Position numbers and translations under genes: made by a program. The notes beneath the pieces were generated by a model. The model worked only from the letters and a program-made list of their open reading frames with translations. It ran no database searches and had not been told where the DNA came from. DNA of 64,000 bases, from positions 992,001 to 1,056,000 of the forward strand of contig JBDOQK010000002.1 of assembly GCA_040437565.1 (NCBI GenBank), given 5' to 3'. Below, in pieces: positions 35,492 to 45,413 of this stretch. The stretch comes from Albugo candida. Its lineage: Eukaryota; Oomycota; Peronosporomycetes; Albuginales. Position 1 is the stretch's first letter; each line of letters begins with the position of its first letter.

Positions 35492-36466
35492 ATGATTCTA
35501 TCAAGTGTTTTCAACCTAATCGAAGCGGCTCTGACGACATTTCGGATGGGCTGCAGCAGGATTAAATGTTTGTGGAGGGATCTGGGGGCTCCGACGATAG
35601 TGGAGGAGATTTCTGGGAATGTCCCGGTGATGGTCGTGGAGGAGGTGGTCAACATTCCGGTGGTTGCTGTTGACGCGCCACCGATGAAGGGGAACGAAAA
35701 TGGCTTGGAGATGGCCGTGGAGGAGGTGGTCAACATTCCGGTGATTGCTCTTGACGTGCCACCGACGAAGGGGAACGATTATGGCTTGGAGATGGACGTG
35801 GAGGAGGTGGGCAACGTTCAAGTGGTTGATGTTGACGCTCCACCGATGAAGGGTAATGGATATAGTGTGGAGATGGCCGTGGAGCAGGTGGTCAACATTC
35901 CGGTGGTTGCTGTTGGCACACCACCGATGAAGGGTAAAGAAAATAGTGTGGAGATGGTCGTGGAGGAGGTGGTCAACATTTCGGTGGTTGCTGTTGACGC
36001 ACTACTGATGACGCGTAAGGAAATTGTTGCGGAGATGATCGGGGAGGAAGTGGTCAACATTCCGGTGGATGCTGTTGGCGCGCCACCGATGAAGGGTAAC
36101 GAAAAGAGTGCGGAGATGGCCGTGAAGCAGGTGGCCAACATTCTCGTGGTTGCTGTTGACGCGCCACTGAAGTAATGTAACGAAAATGGTGCGATGATGG
36201 TCGTGAAGGAGGTGGTCAACATTTTTCTGGTTGATGATATCGCAACAGAGATAAAGGGTAACGAAAATAGTGATGAGATGGTCGTGGAGGACGTCATTCC
36301 TCACGCCGATGTTGAAGAAAGGCCGACCCGCATGACAATATTCGTACATAGTCGGAATCCTCCAACAGCGAGCCTGGAACGTTCTCAATCTACTGCACGA
36401 CAATATCCGCAACATTGTTTCAATCCGTCATCTCACAGCGGCCATTGTTTAATAACCCTTTCGTGA
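35492..36466 (+). CDS. 27-residue tandem-repeat protein, locus B (in-frame stop in repeat 7)
   Basis: Frame starting MILSSVFNLIEAALTTFRMG, then EEISGNVP and a run of 27-residue units: about six complete units to 36172 (for example APPMKGNENGLEMAVEEVV, VPPTKGNDYGLEMDVEEVG). A TAA at 36173-36175 interrupts a seventh unit, yet the same frame continues with two degenerate units (GNENSDEMVVEDV) and a tail PHADVEERPTRMTIFVHSRN to 36466. It is therefore either a recent nonsense allele or two products. A short upstream exon (near 35357) with a GT-AG intron may exist. Units shared with locus A (VQVVDVD, VIALDVPPTKGNDYG) show common descent. Function unknown. Confidence 0.55.
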
Positions 36467-36489
36467 GGTATATGGAGCTATACTCCCCA

Positions 36490-37170
36490 GACTTTCACTT
36501 TTCTGATATTTGCAACCCACTTGAACGCCGCGTAACGTTTGATTTCCATTAAACAGTCGATGACAGGAAGACTCATAATTCCCTTCAACACGCTGCTTAC
36601 TGCTTCCACTTTGGTCGATGTCAAAGTGTTGTATCTTGAACATCGAGAGAAAGCTGTTGACCGATTTCATGTCCAACCTCCTGTAGCCACACCAGCGCAC
36701 TGATATCAAAATTTGCGATATTCGCTTTCGCCTTCTCGTTCTCCACCGTTGCTCGTGAACGAGCCAATATCCATGCCAAATTCTTCAACAACTAGGACTT
36801 GTATTTCTGTAAGTCCCTTGTCTCTATCACGTAACACGAATGCTGGAGATGGCTGGAGGCTGAATTGTAGGAAGTTCAAAAACTAGCTCCAGTTATTTTC
36901 ATTCACCGACACGAGCCCAAGTCCGACAATTTGGATCACGCTGTTTCCATATCAAAAGCACGCTCCAAGGAGAATCCCACCGACTGCCACGCTCGCTGTA
37001 TGACTTTTATGCCCGAAGACCTTCACGTAAAATGACACTCAACCGCATGAATTCATCATCTACGATTTAAGGTTTCCTTCGGGCCTGGAATGTTTAGTGC
37101 AGCCATGTAGGATGGAATGAGGCTGTATTGCTCAATATCACTTCCCTATAACTCAAGCTTCAACTTTTTG
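36490..37170 (-). pseudogene. MULE transposase remnant
   Basis: On the minus strand, short frames read HTASVAVGGILLGACF, then IQIVGLGLVSVNENNW and FVLRDRDKGLTE, in the order expected of the MULE transposase core (DGxxLL..ACG.DGN, E.NWxWFL, ISDRxKGL). Further on come GIMSLPVIDCLMEIKRYAAF, like the post-core segment. Stops and shifts are frequent, so it is an old remnant. No terminal repeats found. Confidence 0.55.
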
Positions 37171-37535
37171 AGTGCGTGAGAACAGTTCATATATGGGGTG
37201 GAAATCCTTCCGTTTTTGTAACTTCGTTTATATCATCAAGGTAGTCACTTTCTTACCGGAGATTATGGCCATATCTCTGACTGCAGGATTTACACCAATT
37301 ATTTCACAGTTGTATATCTACGAGGCACCTCTGACGATTCGGATACTTGACAGGAGTGCAAAATAAACTTCGTTGTAGGGCTGAATGCCTGAATGATATC
37401 CTTTTCATTGGCATAGCTCCTTTTCTCAAAGAAGCTCTTCTTGTTTCTGTTCTAGGTCGTCGTATTCCATCGCTGGTACTGAAATGAGTAATATGTATAT
37501 TCGAACGTATAGTGTACAGCCTTGTTATATCTTTT
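37171..37535. other. Spacer left of MULE 1
   Basis: No convincing gene. A 64-codon plus-strand frame at 37172-37366 has no recognisable feature. Confidence 0.4.
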
Positions 37536-37768
37536 GGGAATTGCTATTTCCACCCAGCTTTTTGCTATTTCCACCCACCAGAGTAACTTTTTGACCAACC
37601 AGATTATGACGTTATTACCACTCCAATGTGACTTTCTGACCAATCAGATTACGGCGTTATTTCCACCCAACTTTTTACTCTTTCCACCTACCTTTATCAA
37701 TATCCTATTTCATCAATTGCAACCACTCTTTTGCCACTCGCTGTGATCTCATTGAACACGTTCGCCAA

Positions 37769-39811
37769 GTGTGTCTTGAGTCTGGCTATAAGGTGTCGAT
37801 AAAACGTTCAGATGGAGACAGGCGATTTTTGCTTGCTTGTGATCTTGGTGGGGAGTGTAGGAGACGCTCTGCTGGAAACGTTGAGGGAAAGACACGAAAG
37901 ACAGGCACCAGACTGCAAGGGATCCTTGGGAGGCTTTTGGGAAGAAAAATGGAGATGGTTGCTGGAAGGTCAAATTGCGCAACATCCAACACAATCATGA
38001 ACCTTCAGAGAGTATGACTGGGCATCCAGGATGCCGAAGAATGACTGAAGAAGAAAAGCGCCGCGTACAGCAACTCGTATCAGCTGGAGTCTCTGCACGT
38101 CAGGGGTTAAATCTTTTGCATCGTGAATTTCCGGAATATCTGGCTATGACGAATGCCTTCTACAACGCCAAAGCGCAATGTCGTTTGAAGGAATTGGCAG
38201 GCAGGGCTTAGATCCAGGCTTTGATGGATGAACTCACATCGAGCACGTGGACGTATAGTGTTAAAACCACCCACCGGTGGTGGGCGCGTCGCACATTTGT
38301 TCATGGCTCATCCAGCATCCATCCGTTTAGCTCGCCGGTATTGTGGTATTCTTCTCTTGGAGTGTACGTACAAAATGAACAGATTTAGGATGCCTCTGCT
38401 GAGCATTGTTGGATGAACGGAAATGAACTCAACATTTTACTTGGCTTTTGCATTTTTATCAGGGGAGGGGAAGGCAGATTATATCTGGGCACTTAAGCAG
38501 CTGCGAAACATGTTGGTACAAACACCAGACGTTCTGATGACAGATTGCGACTTGGCACTAGCTGGTGCCATTGAAGAAATATTTCTGGACTGCGCACATC
38601 TCCTATGCATGTGGCACATCGGAAAAAATGTACTTGCGAATTGCAAGAAAGAATTTGGCACGAACGAGGAACGGGAGGATTTTTTGAAAGTTGGACAAAT
38701 GTTTGTAGATCAAAGACAATTGCAAACTATGATGCAGGATGGAGTACACTTAAAATTAAGTATGCTGGAAAATCGGACGTTGTCAGCTATTTGGAGAAAA
38801 CCTGGACTCCGCATAAAGCAAAATTTGTGCGCGTCTGGACAGAAAAGGTGATGCATTTTCAAAATGCTTCGACGTCGGCGGTCTTATGAATGTGCTACAA
38901 TTGCTTCTCTTGCAATTGCAGCGCAAAGAGATATTCGGTTAGGAAAGGATGCAATTGCGAGCGCATTCTATATATCAAGTCAGATTCAATCAATTATTCA
39001 AACATGATCGTAAGAATTTGCAAAATTTTAATTTCACCGTGTTCATTTCTTTTGATTATAAGCACCCACTTTGTACCAAATAATTTTTTCATCGGACATC
39101 GATACTCAATATTTGTGTATACGGTTTTGTGTCTTAGATGTACTGAATCGCATCTAGCTTTGAAGTGGTACCTACAAAAATCTACTGGAAATCTGGATCT
39201 TGTTCAGGCAAGAATGAAGCAAGCCATTGAGCACCAAGCCCGGGAGCTTGAAGCAAACATTGCTAGCGAGCGCATCCGAATCCCACATGTATTCCTTGAT
39301 GGTGTAAGTTATGAGCAGCTGGTGGACGCGTCTCCGTTTTTGATCTGAAATAGTCAAAGAGAAATTTAATAGACCGGAAGAGGATTTGAAGAATGCCTGC
39401 AGCCATACGTTGTGGAGTACTATGGGATTACGATGTGTGCATGAAATCCGTGAAGGTTGTAACAGCCCCATACCCTTAACATTGATTCACCTGCATTGAC
39501 ACCTAGGTCACATTAATTACAATGCAAAAACGGAAGGGGCCAAGCAAGTTTCCATCATGCCGAACAACATCGCGTCCTTTCAGCTCTACTTGAAAGCACT
39601 GGAAAGCCGCTATTTGAATTGTTCGCCAGCCCAACAGTCAATCATTCATGCTAAAGTTTCAGAATTGGTAAGTGGGAATTTTTCGGTCCTTGCTGAACCT
39701 TCTGTCGTGAAGGCGAAAAGACGTCCACTTGGGGCCCAACATAAGGCTCTCTATTCATCAACAAAGCGCGAACCGTCAGCATTTGAGCATGCAATGAAGC
39801 CTAAGCGGTGA
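37769..39811 (+). pseudogene. FAR1/MULE-type transposase of MULE 1, broken
   Basis: Segments in several frames: CLESGYKVSIKRSDGDRRFL and HNHEPSESMTGHPGCRRMTE (FAR1-type WRKY-GCM1 DNA-binding region), then the core GKADYIWALKQLRNML, VLMTDCDLALAGAIEEIF, AHLLCMWHIGKNVLANCKKE (DDE region with C/H motif) and the tail HLALKWYLQKSTGNLDLV, ERIRIPHVFLDG, SSTKREPSAFEH. Frameshifts and stops separate them (for example stops near 38210 and 38850), so no full-length transposase is encoded. Confidence 0.75.
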
Positions 39812-40049
39812 TGTACAAAATGTAAAGAGAGGGACATGATATCCGAAAATGTCTCACGAAGATTTCAACACTATTTTCATCTTGTAGGCAAGATGGAGGT
39901 GAGCAAAGTAGAAGGGAAAACTGAATTTGCAAATACTTATTTTGCCCAATCATATAATAAAAAGGCGGGTGGAAATAGTAAAAATTAGTGTGATAATAAC
40001 GTCGTAATCTGATTGGTAAGAAAATTACATTGGTGGGTGGAAATAGCAA

Positions 40050-40149
40050 NNNNNNNNNNNNNNNNNNNNNNNNNNNNNNNNNNNNNNNNNNNNNNNNNNN
40101 NNNNNNNNNNNNNNNNNNNNNNNNNNNNNNNNNNNNNNNNNNNNNNNNN
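40050..40149. other. Assembly gap 7 (100 N) with 846-bp flanking direct duplicate
   Basis: 39204-40049 equals 40150-40995 (offset 946). The left copy breaks off inside the right-hand TIR and the right copy continues through it. Confidence 0.97.
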
Positions 40150-41064
40150 TCAGGCAAGAATGAAGCAAGCCATTGAGCACCAAGCCCGGGAGCTTGAAGC
40201 AAACATTGCTAGCGAGCGCATCCGAATCCCACATGTATTCCTTGATGGTGTAAGTTATGAGCAGCTGGTGGACGCGTCTCCGTTTTTGATCTGAAATAGT
40301 CAAAGAGAAATTTAATAGACCGGAAGAGGATTTGAAGAATGCCTGCAGCCATACGTTGTGGAGTACTATGGGATTACGATGTGTGCATGAAATCCGTGAA
40401 GGTTGTAACAGCCCCATACCCTTAACATTGATTCACCTGCATTGACACCTAGGTCACATTAATTACAATGCAAAAACGGAAGGGGCCAAGCAAGTTTCCA
40501 TCATGCCGAACAACATCGCGTCCTTTCAGCTCTACTTGAAAGCACTGGAAAGCCGCTATTTGAATTGTTCGCCAGCCCAACAGTCAATCATTCATGCTAA
40601 AGTTTCAGAATTGGTAAGTGGGAATTTTTCGGTCCTTGCTGAACCTTCTGTCGTGAAGGCGAAAAGACGTCCACTTGGGGCCCAACATAAGGCTCTCTAT
40701 TCATCAACAAAGCGCGAACCGTCAGCATTTGAGCATGCAATGAAGCCTAAGCGGTGATGTACAAAATGTAAAGAGAGGGACATGATATCCGAAAATGTCT
40801 CACGAAGATTTCAACACTATTTTCATCTTGTAGGCAAGATGGAGGTGAGCAAAGTAGAAGGGAAAACTGAATTTGCAAATACTTATTTTGCCCAATCATA
40901 TAATAAAAAGGCGGGTGGAAATAGTAAAAATTAGTGTGATAATAACGTCGTAATCTGATTGGTAAGAAAATTACATTGGTGGGTGGAAATAGCAAAAAGC
41001 TGGGTGGAAATAGCAATTCCCTATCTTTTCTATTTTATCATTATCTCGGGGGATTTATAAAAGA

Positions 41065-43443
41065 GGGATTCGGTATAACCCCGCCCCTTTTTTGGTATAG
41101 CCACACCCCTAACTTAAATGAAAACACCGGTATCGCCACACTCGCTAGATTATGGGAACAGGTATCGCCACACCTCCTGAATTAAATTACAGATTTGCTT
41201 TGTTATTTGTGGGTTGTTGACATGAGCGCCTGTTCTGACCTTCTTGTTTGCAGACCCCGCATCTTCGCTTGGGCAGTTCCTGCCCCTCCCTCTTATTGTA
41301 CTCAAATGCGGATGGATCACGCTTGGTACTCGTTGATCCTTTCTGCCGTCCACGTGAGGCCACTGCGGTAGGATCAATTACACTTGGGCTTGGAACCGAT
41401 GCAAGGCAATTGAGACTCTGCTTAAAAAGGCGCTTCCTGTGCGGAGGAAAGCTCGAATAACGCGCTTGCAACTTACTTAATGTCCGAAAAGCATGTTTCT
41501 CCTGACGACGAATTGCGGGATGCAGTGTGGAATGTACAGACTTGTTAAGCCACCAGCGCTCATGAAATTGAGCTTCATGCAAGATTGACCCCAACTTTGC
41601 AGCTCTTAGATGGCATGATACCACGGCAATCATTTAGTGCTCGTGAATGTTCTAGTGAAGTTTTCACTTTTCTCCATCGATAGTGCCTTTTGGTACTGCT
41701 CGGAGACCTGCAGAAAAAAAATATGGTCAGTACATACCTTGCAAGTACTGTATAGAACTGTATGCATAAACTAGTGTTACACACTTCATTCAATGCATAT
41801 TGTGAAATCTTTCAATTCACAGTTGTCCAGAGCTCCCACTAAGGCGGACTATAGTGTGTGAACGATCGTATGCAGCTTTTTGACTCGTTTCTTGGCGCTG
41901 CTGTTGAGCCGCGAGAATCAATTTGTCATAAACTGTTGCCAAATCTCCTGCTGAAACTGCAATCCATTTCTTCAAGGTTGCATGTCCGCCTCCAACGCGA
42001 GATGTAGCTACATGCCCAAAATGCTTAGTTTTTTTGATCCAAGCAAGGATGAATTTCTCGTTGTGCGGAATCCATGTGGATTGTAAATACGCATAGTCAG
42101 TCTCATTAGTAGCATCTTTCAGGAGCACCCAATTCTTATCGAATTTCCTGTTCAGTTGCAGAGCAGTACAATCCGTGCCACTTTGTGAAAGATTTCTCCC
42201 AGTCTTCATCTTTTGCAAAGTGCTCTTTGGCATCTACCAGGACATTCTTATCAATATGCCATTTGCAAAGCTGATTCTTCGCTTCAGTTATAACACGTGA
42301 GATTGCAGCCATCAATGCCAATTCTCTGTCAGTGAAAATGACAATTGGCCCAGGAATTTTATCTTGCAAACTTTCCTCATTTGCCCAAGTGCCCAAATGT
42401 AATCATCTTCTGATTCATGTCGCAAGACAACATAGCAATCAGAATATGACTGGTTTGTGCATGCCGCACCCAGGACATGGAAAAATGGCATTTGAAACCT
42501 GGAGATTTTGTCTGCTCTTAGTTGAAGTTGGGCAAAGATTGGTTGCAAGCATTTTACTCACCTATTGGTTTTGTATGTCGAATCTTCTAGAAGAATCCCC
42601 CGAAGAAAAGTCATTGTCTGTCGATATGCAAGGCTTAGGTGCAATCAAGAGGCGCGTTAATTTTATCGATGAGGGGTCCCGATCAAGCTCATTCCTAAGG
42701 ACACTTCCCTCTTGTGTTTTCAGCAATGCTACAAGAGGGCTGCGACCAAGGAGAAACCGGTACGTTCACGTTTTCGAACATTGTGAATGTCTTGCCCGCT
42801 GGCAGGAAAAGCAGCATCAGACGGCTTTATCGTACTTGAAATCAACCGAGGACGTGCTCCACCTTTTGTCAAGTCCAGAATTTGCTGCTTCTCCACCTGG
42901 TTCAATACCCTGGCTTCTAGGAATGCTGCAAGATTCTCTGCTGCCTCATGATTGTGAGTTGCAACAACCACACTCACTCGACATTTTTGAACAGAATTTT
43001 GACTCAGTTGACGCTGAATGGCGATTAACCATGGGCACATTAGAAGCCGCGTTGATGTTTGGCGGATCCTCGTGCCTATGTTTTTGTAACGACCACCGTG
43101 GACACAAGCAAGCCACATCTTCCTAGTATTACCGTACTTTTCGGCCTTTGTGCGACCTTTCTTTGTTGAATAGCTTTCTTGCCACGCAAAGGTTTGTACT
43201 GCCTTAGGTCTCGTATGTGTATTCCGGGGGTGAAGCACGTGGCATAGTGAGGACAGGGTATTTACTTTAGCGTTCTCATAGCAATATAAGTAGGGCATAT
43301 GCGAATTTGAAAATAGCGAGTGTGCTGATGCCGGTTCTCATTTATCAAGAATATTTAAAGGGTGTAACAATACCGGTGTTCTCAATTAAGTTAGGGGGTG
43401 CGGCTATACCTAAAAAGGGGGGGGGGTTGCTATACCGGGCTCC
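41065..43443 (-). mobile_element. MULE 2: Mutator-like element, minus strand
   Basis: Bounded by imperfect inverted repeats of about 70-75 bp. The left end runs GGTATAACCCCGCCCC...GGTATAGCC...ACACCGGTAT; the right end (43370-43443) is its reverse complement with a G-rich run. The TIR contains a repeated GGTATAGC motif. Target duplication not clear. It carries a minus-strand FAR1/MULE transposase and begins only 43 bp after the end of MULE 1. Confidence 0.75.
41187..43298 (-). pseudogene. FAR1/MULE-type transposase of MULE 2, broken
   Basis: Minus-strand order: DNA-binding region with VHGGRYKNIGTRIRQTSTRL, MCPWLIAIQ and VVATHNHEAAENLAAFLEAR (43300-42730); core IVIFTDRELALMAAISRV and NQLCKWHIDKNVLVDAKEHF (about 42400-42140); NWVLLKDATNETDYAYLQST and WIPHNEKFILAW; then GGGHATLKKWI and a C-terminal STKRDPSAFEYNKREGQE with CGVCKQEGQNRRSC zinc-knuckle-like end (41300-41190). 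Several frame breaks, for example between the four longest frames. The domain content shows one ancestral transposase of about 700 residues. Confidence 0.75.
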
Positions 43444-43714
43444 TATTTTTTATCCCTTTATTTATTCTATTATATTTTAATAAACCAATCAGAGGCCACT
43501 AAGCTATTAATCTATGGAGCTGGGGGCTGATTACAGAAAGCATAGGGGCTGAATAACGATTCCTATTTTTGATGTGCCTTACGTTGAAACAGTAGTATAG
43601 CCATCTTATTGACCGAACATATCATTTACACAAATTAGTCAATCAAAGGAATTTGGTCTGTGGCAATAGTCACACCCTGTCAAGAATAATCTACTGGTTG
43701 ATGTTATGGCAATA
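43444..43714. other. Spacer right of MULE 2
   Basis: AT-rich, no gene or repeat recognised. Confidence 0.4.
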
Positions 43715-44385
43715 TCGTTCCTTCCGCTTATTCCTTTTTGCGCTTCCAAGACTACGCAGTACTGTTCGCTACCTTTTCATCGTCTGTATTTGTGGGTGCC
43801 ACCTGTAACATAACCAGATTTGTCGTGTACTCACTCAAGTGCAAACCATTCCATTTCGTGATGCTCTAATCTCGTCAATCTGAGATATGTCAGCAACAAA
43901 AGAAGTCCCAGGTTGCTGCATTTTAGAATGGAAGCTCCATGGATTCTTCGGCAAGCCATGTCGACATTAACAAAGCGATCATGCAGTGGTGACATACATA
44001 CATGCTTTTATTGAGAAAGATTCACTGGATCAATGCTCTGTAAAGAGGTGTCTGCGTATGTGGCGGCTAACCGAAGGCGTTCGACCGTAATCTAGGAAGC
44101 TGATGTTTTTACTATAACTATCGTAAGAACAAACGTTTCTGTGTTTACTTCCACAAATTCTCAGCAGTGAATGTCTAAGCTCGCATATTTAATGATAATC
44201 CATATTTCGCGTTTCGAAATTTCTGAGAGAACACTTCTGAGACGACAGGATCACATATCTGATACCGATAAAATGTGTATATAGAAATCCAAAGGAGCTT
44301 CAATTCCATTGTGAATGCCAATTATAGGCTTATACTTCAGCCAACTTTTGCACGCTACCTTTCTGTGTACTTCTCCTAAGATTTC
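43715..44385. pseudogene. Decayed paralogue X, right copy
   Basis: Inverted relative of 27530-28068. CGTTCCTTCCGCTTATTC near 43718 starts the similarity, which runs through CACTCAAGTGCAAACCATTCC and CCATGTCGACATTAACA to the GAAGTACACAGAAAGGTAGC block (minus sense) near 44350. Identity is roughly 70-75% by eye, with small insertions. Both copies lack an intact frame. Not recognised. Confidence 0.45.
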
Positions 44386-44699
44386 GATCCCACACATAGA
44401 TACTTCTTCGAAAAGCACGACTAAAATTCCCATTAAGACCAAGATGTCTAGGTCGGAGTTTCTGCTGAGCAGAAGCGAACTTGGATCAGAATTACATCAA
44501 TTATACATATAGGTGGCATCTGGCGATACTGTGAACGTGGAGAATGCAGAATTGCCTATTTTGTGAATTGACTCGTAAGATCGAGAATAAGTCGTGTCTC
44601 GCTGCAAATCTTTATTCTATAAGCGTAATGTTCTGATATCTGCAAACGATTATTATTTCATCAAGTATTCACACATCTATCACATATTTAGTGGAGCTC

Positions 44700-45080
44700 C
44701 CACAAAGAATACATCCCGACAAGATCATTTTATAAACGACTATGTTCCCTCTACCATACAGTTCTGCAAGAGGGAAAGGCACGGTCCAAGACTTAGTCAT
44801 CTCACGGCGCCAGAAAGACGTAGAAACGCTTTAGAATATTTATGAGTCTTCTCAAGATCATCGAAAACTTCCATTATAAACTACACAACGTTTTAACCAT
44901 TTGCTTGATTCTCTAGGCGTTCGAAAGGATCCTTAAGAATTATACATATTAAGCAGCGTTGTCGTGTTTATCTGGGGGGAGAGGACTAACTCATGTACCG
45001 CTTTTTCTCCTCTTGCAGAATTGCATAGTAATGGGAACATAGTAGTTTATATAGAGCAAGCAGGGATGTTTCGTTTATAG
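44700..45080. repeat. Long imperfect hairpin (arms about 170 bp, loop about 45 bp)
   Basis: The left arm 44700-44870 pairs with 44915-45080. The best-conserved parts are ACTATGTTCCC with GGGAACATAGT (44739, 45032), TTCTGCAAGAGG with CCTCTTGCAGAA (44762, 45008) and TTAGTC-TCTC with GAGA-GGACTAA. Similarity of the arms is about 70-75% by eye. It may be an old fold-back MITE or a hairpin source of small RNAs. No coding content is apparent. Confidence 0.7.
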
Positions 45081-45241
45081 AGATTCATTAGCTTTTCTGA
45101 ATGAACGGGAATTCTTAATGTGAAAAATCATTCTCTAACAAGTATAAGTGTATTAAGTGATCATGGTCATAGCACGAGTGTGTGTGGCGAGACAAGAATT
45201 ATCGAGTATCTGCATAGCATTCGGGCGACGGTAGGGGCTTT

Positions 45242-45413
45242 TGTAGGGCACGACGGCATGCGAAAGACGATACATGTTTCCGCAAGCAATGAATCATATA
45301 GGAATCAGGCAAAAAATCCAGTGAAAGAGTCAGTAGGCTTAGACTAACACAGGGTTGTGAACTAAGGACCTAAGTGAGCTTCACTTTTCGTTTTTACCAG
45401 CTTAGACACTACA
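45242..45413 (+). repeat. Gypsy 5' LTR
   Basis: 172 bp, TG...CA ends, similar to 54535-54707. The sequence after it (TCTGGTAGCAC) would pair with a tRNA 3' end and is a candidate primer-binding site. Confidence 0.85.

Larger units (their letters stand above)
37536..41021 (+). mobile_element. MULE 1: Mutator-like element with 45-bp TIRs and 8-bp target duplication
   Basis: Ends are inverted repeats opening GGGAATTGCTATTTCCACCC, identical for about 45 bp and similar for about 130 bp. The TIR itself holds a direct repeat of TTGCTATTTCCACCCA. The flanking 8 bp TATCTTTT occur at 37528-37535 and 41022-41029. Internal order on the plus strand: FAR1-like DNA-binding region (37770-38020), transposase core (38423-38851), C-terminal region (39150-39830). 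True length is about 950 bp less, because 39204-40049 is repeated as 40150-40995 around a gap. Confidence 0.85.

Noticed and set aside
37172-37366. 64-codon hydrophobic plus-strand frame
   Set aside because: No start context, homology or neighbouring support; expected by chance in AT-rich spacer.
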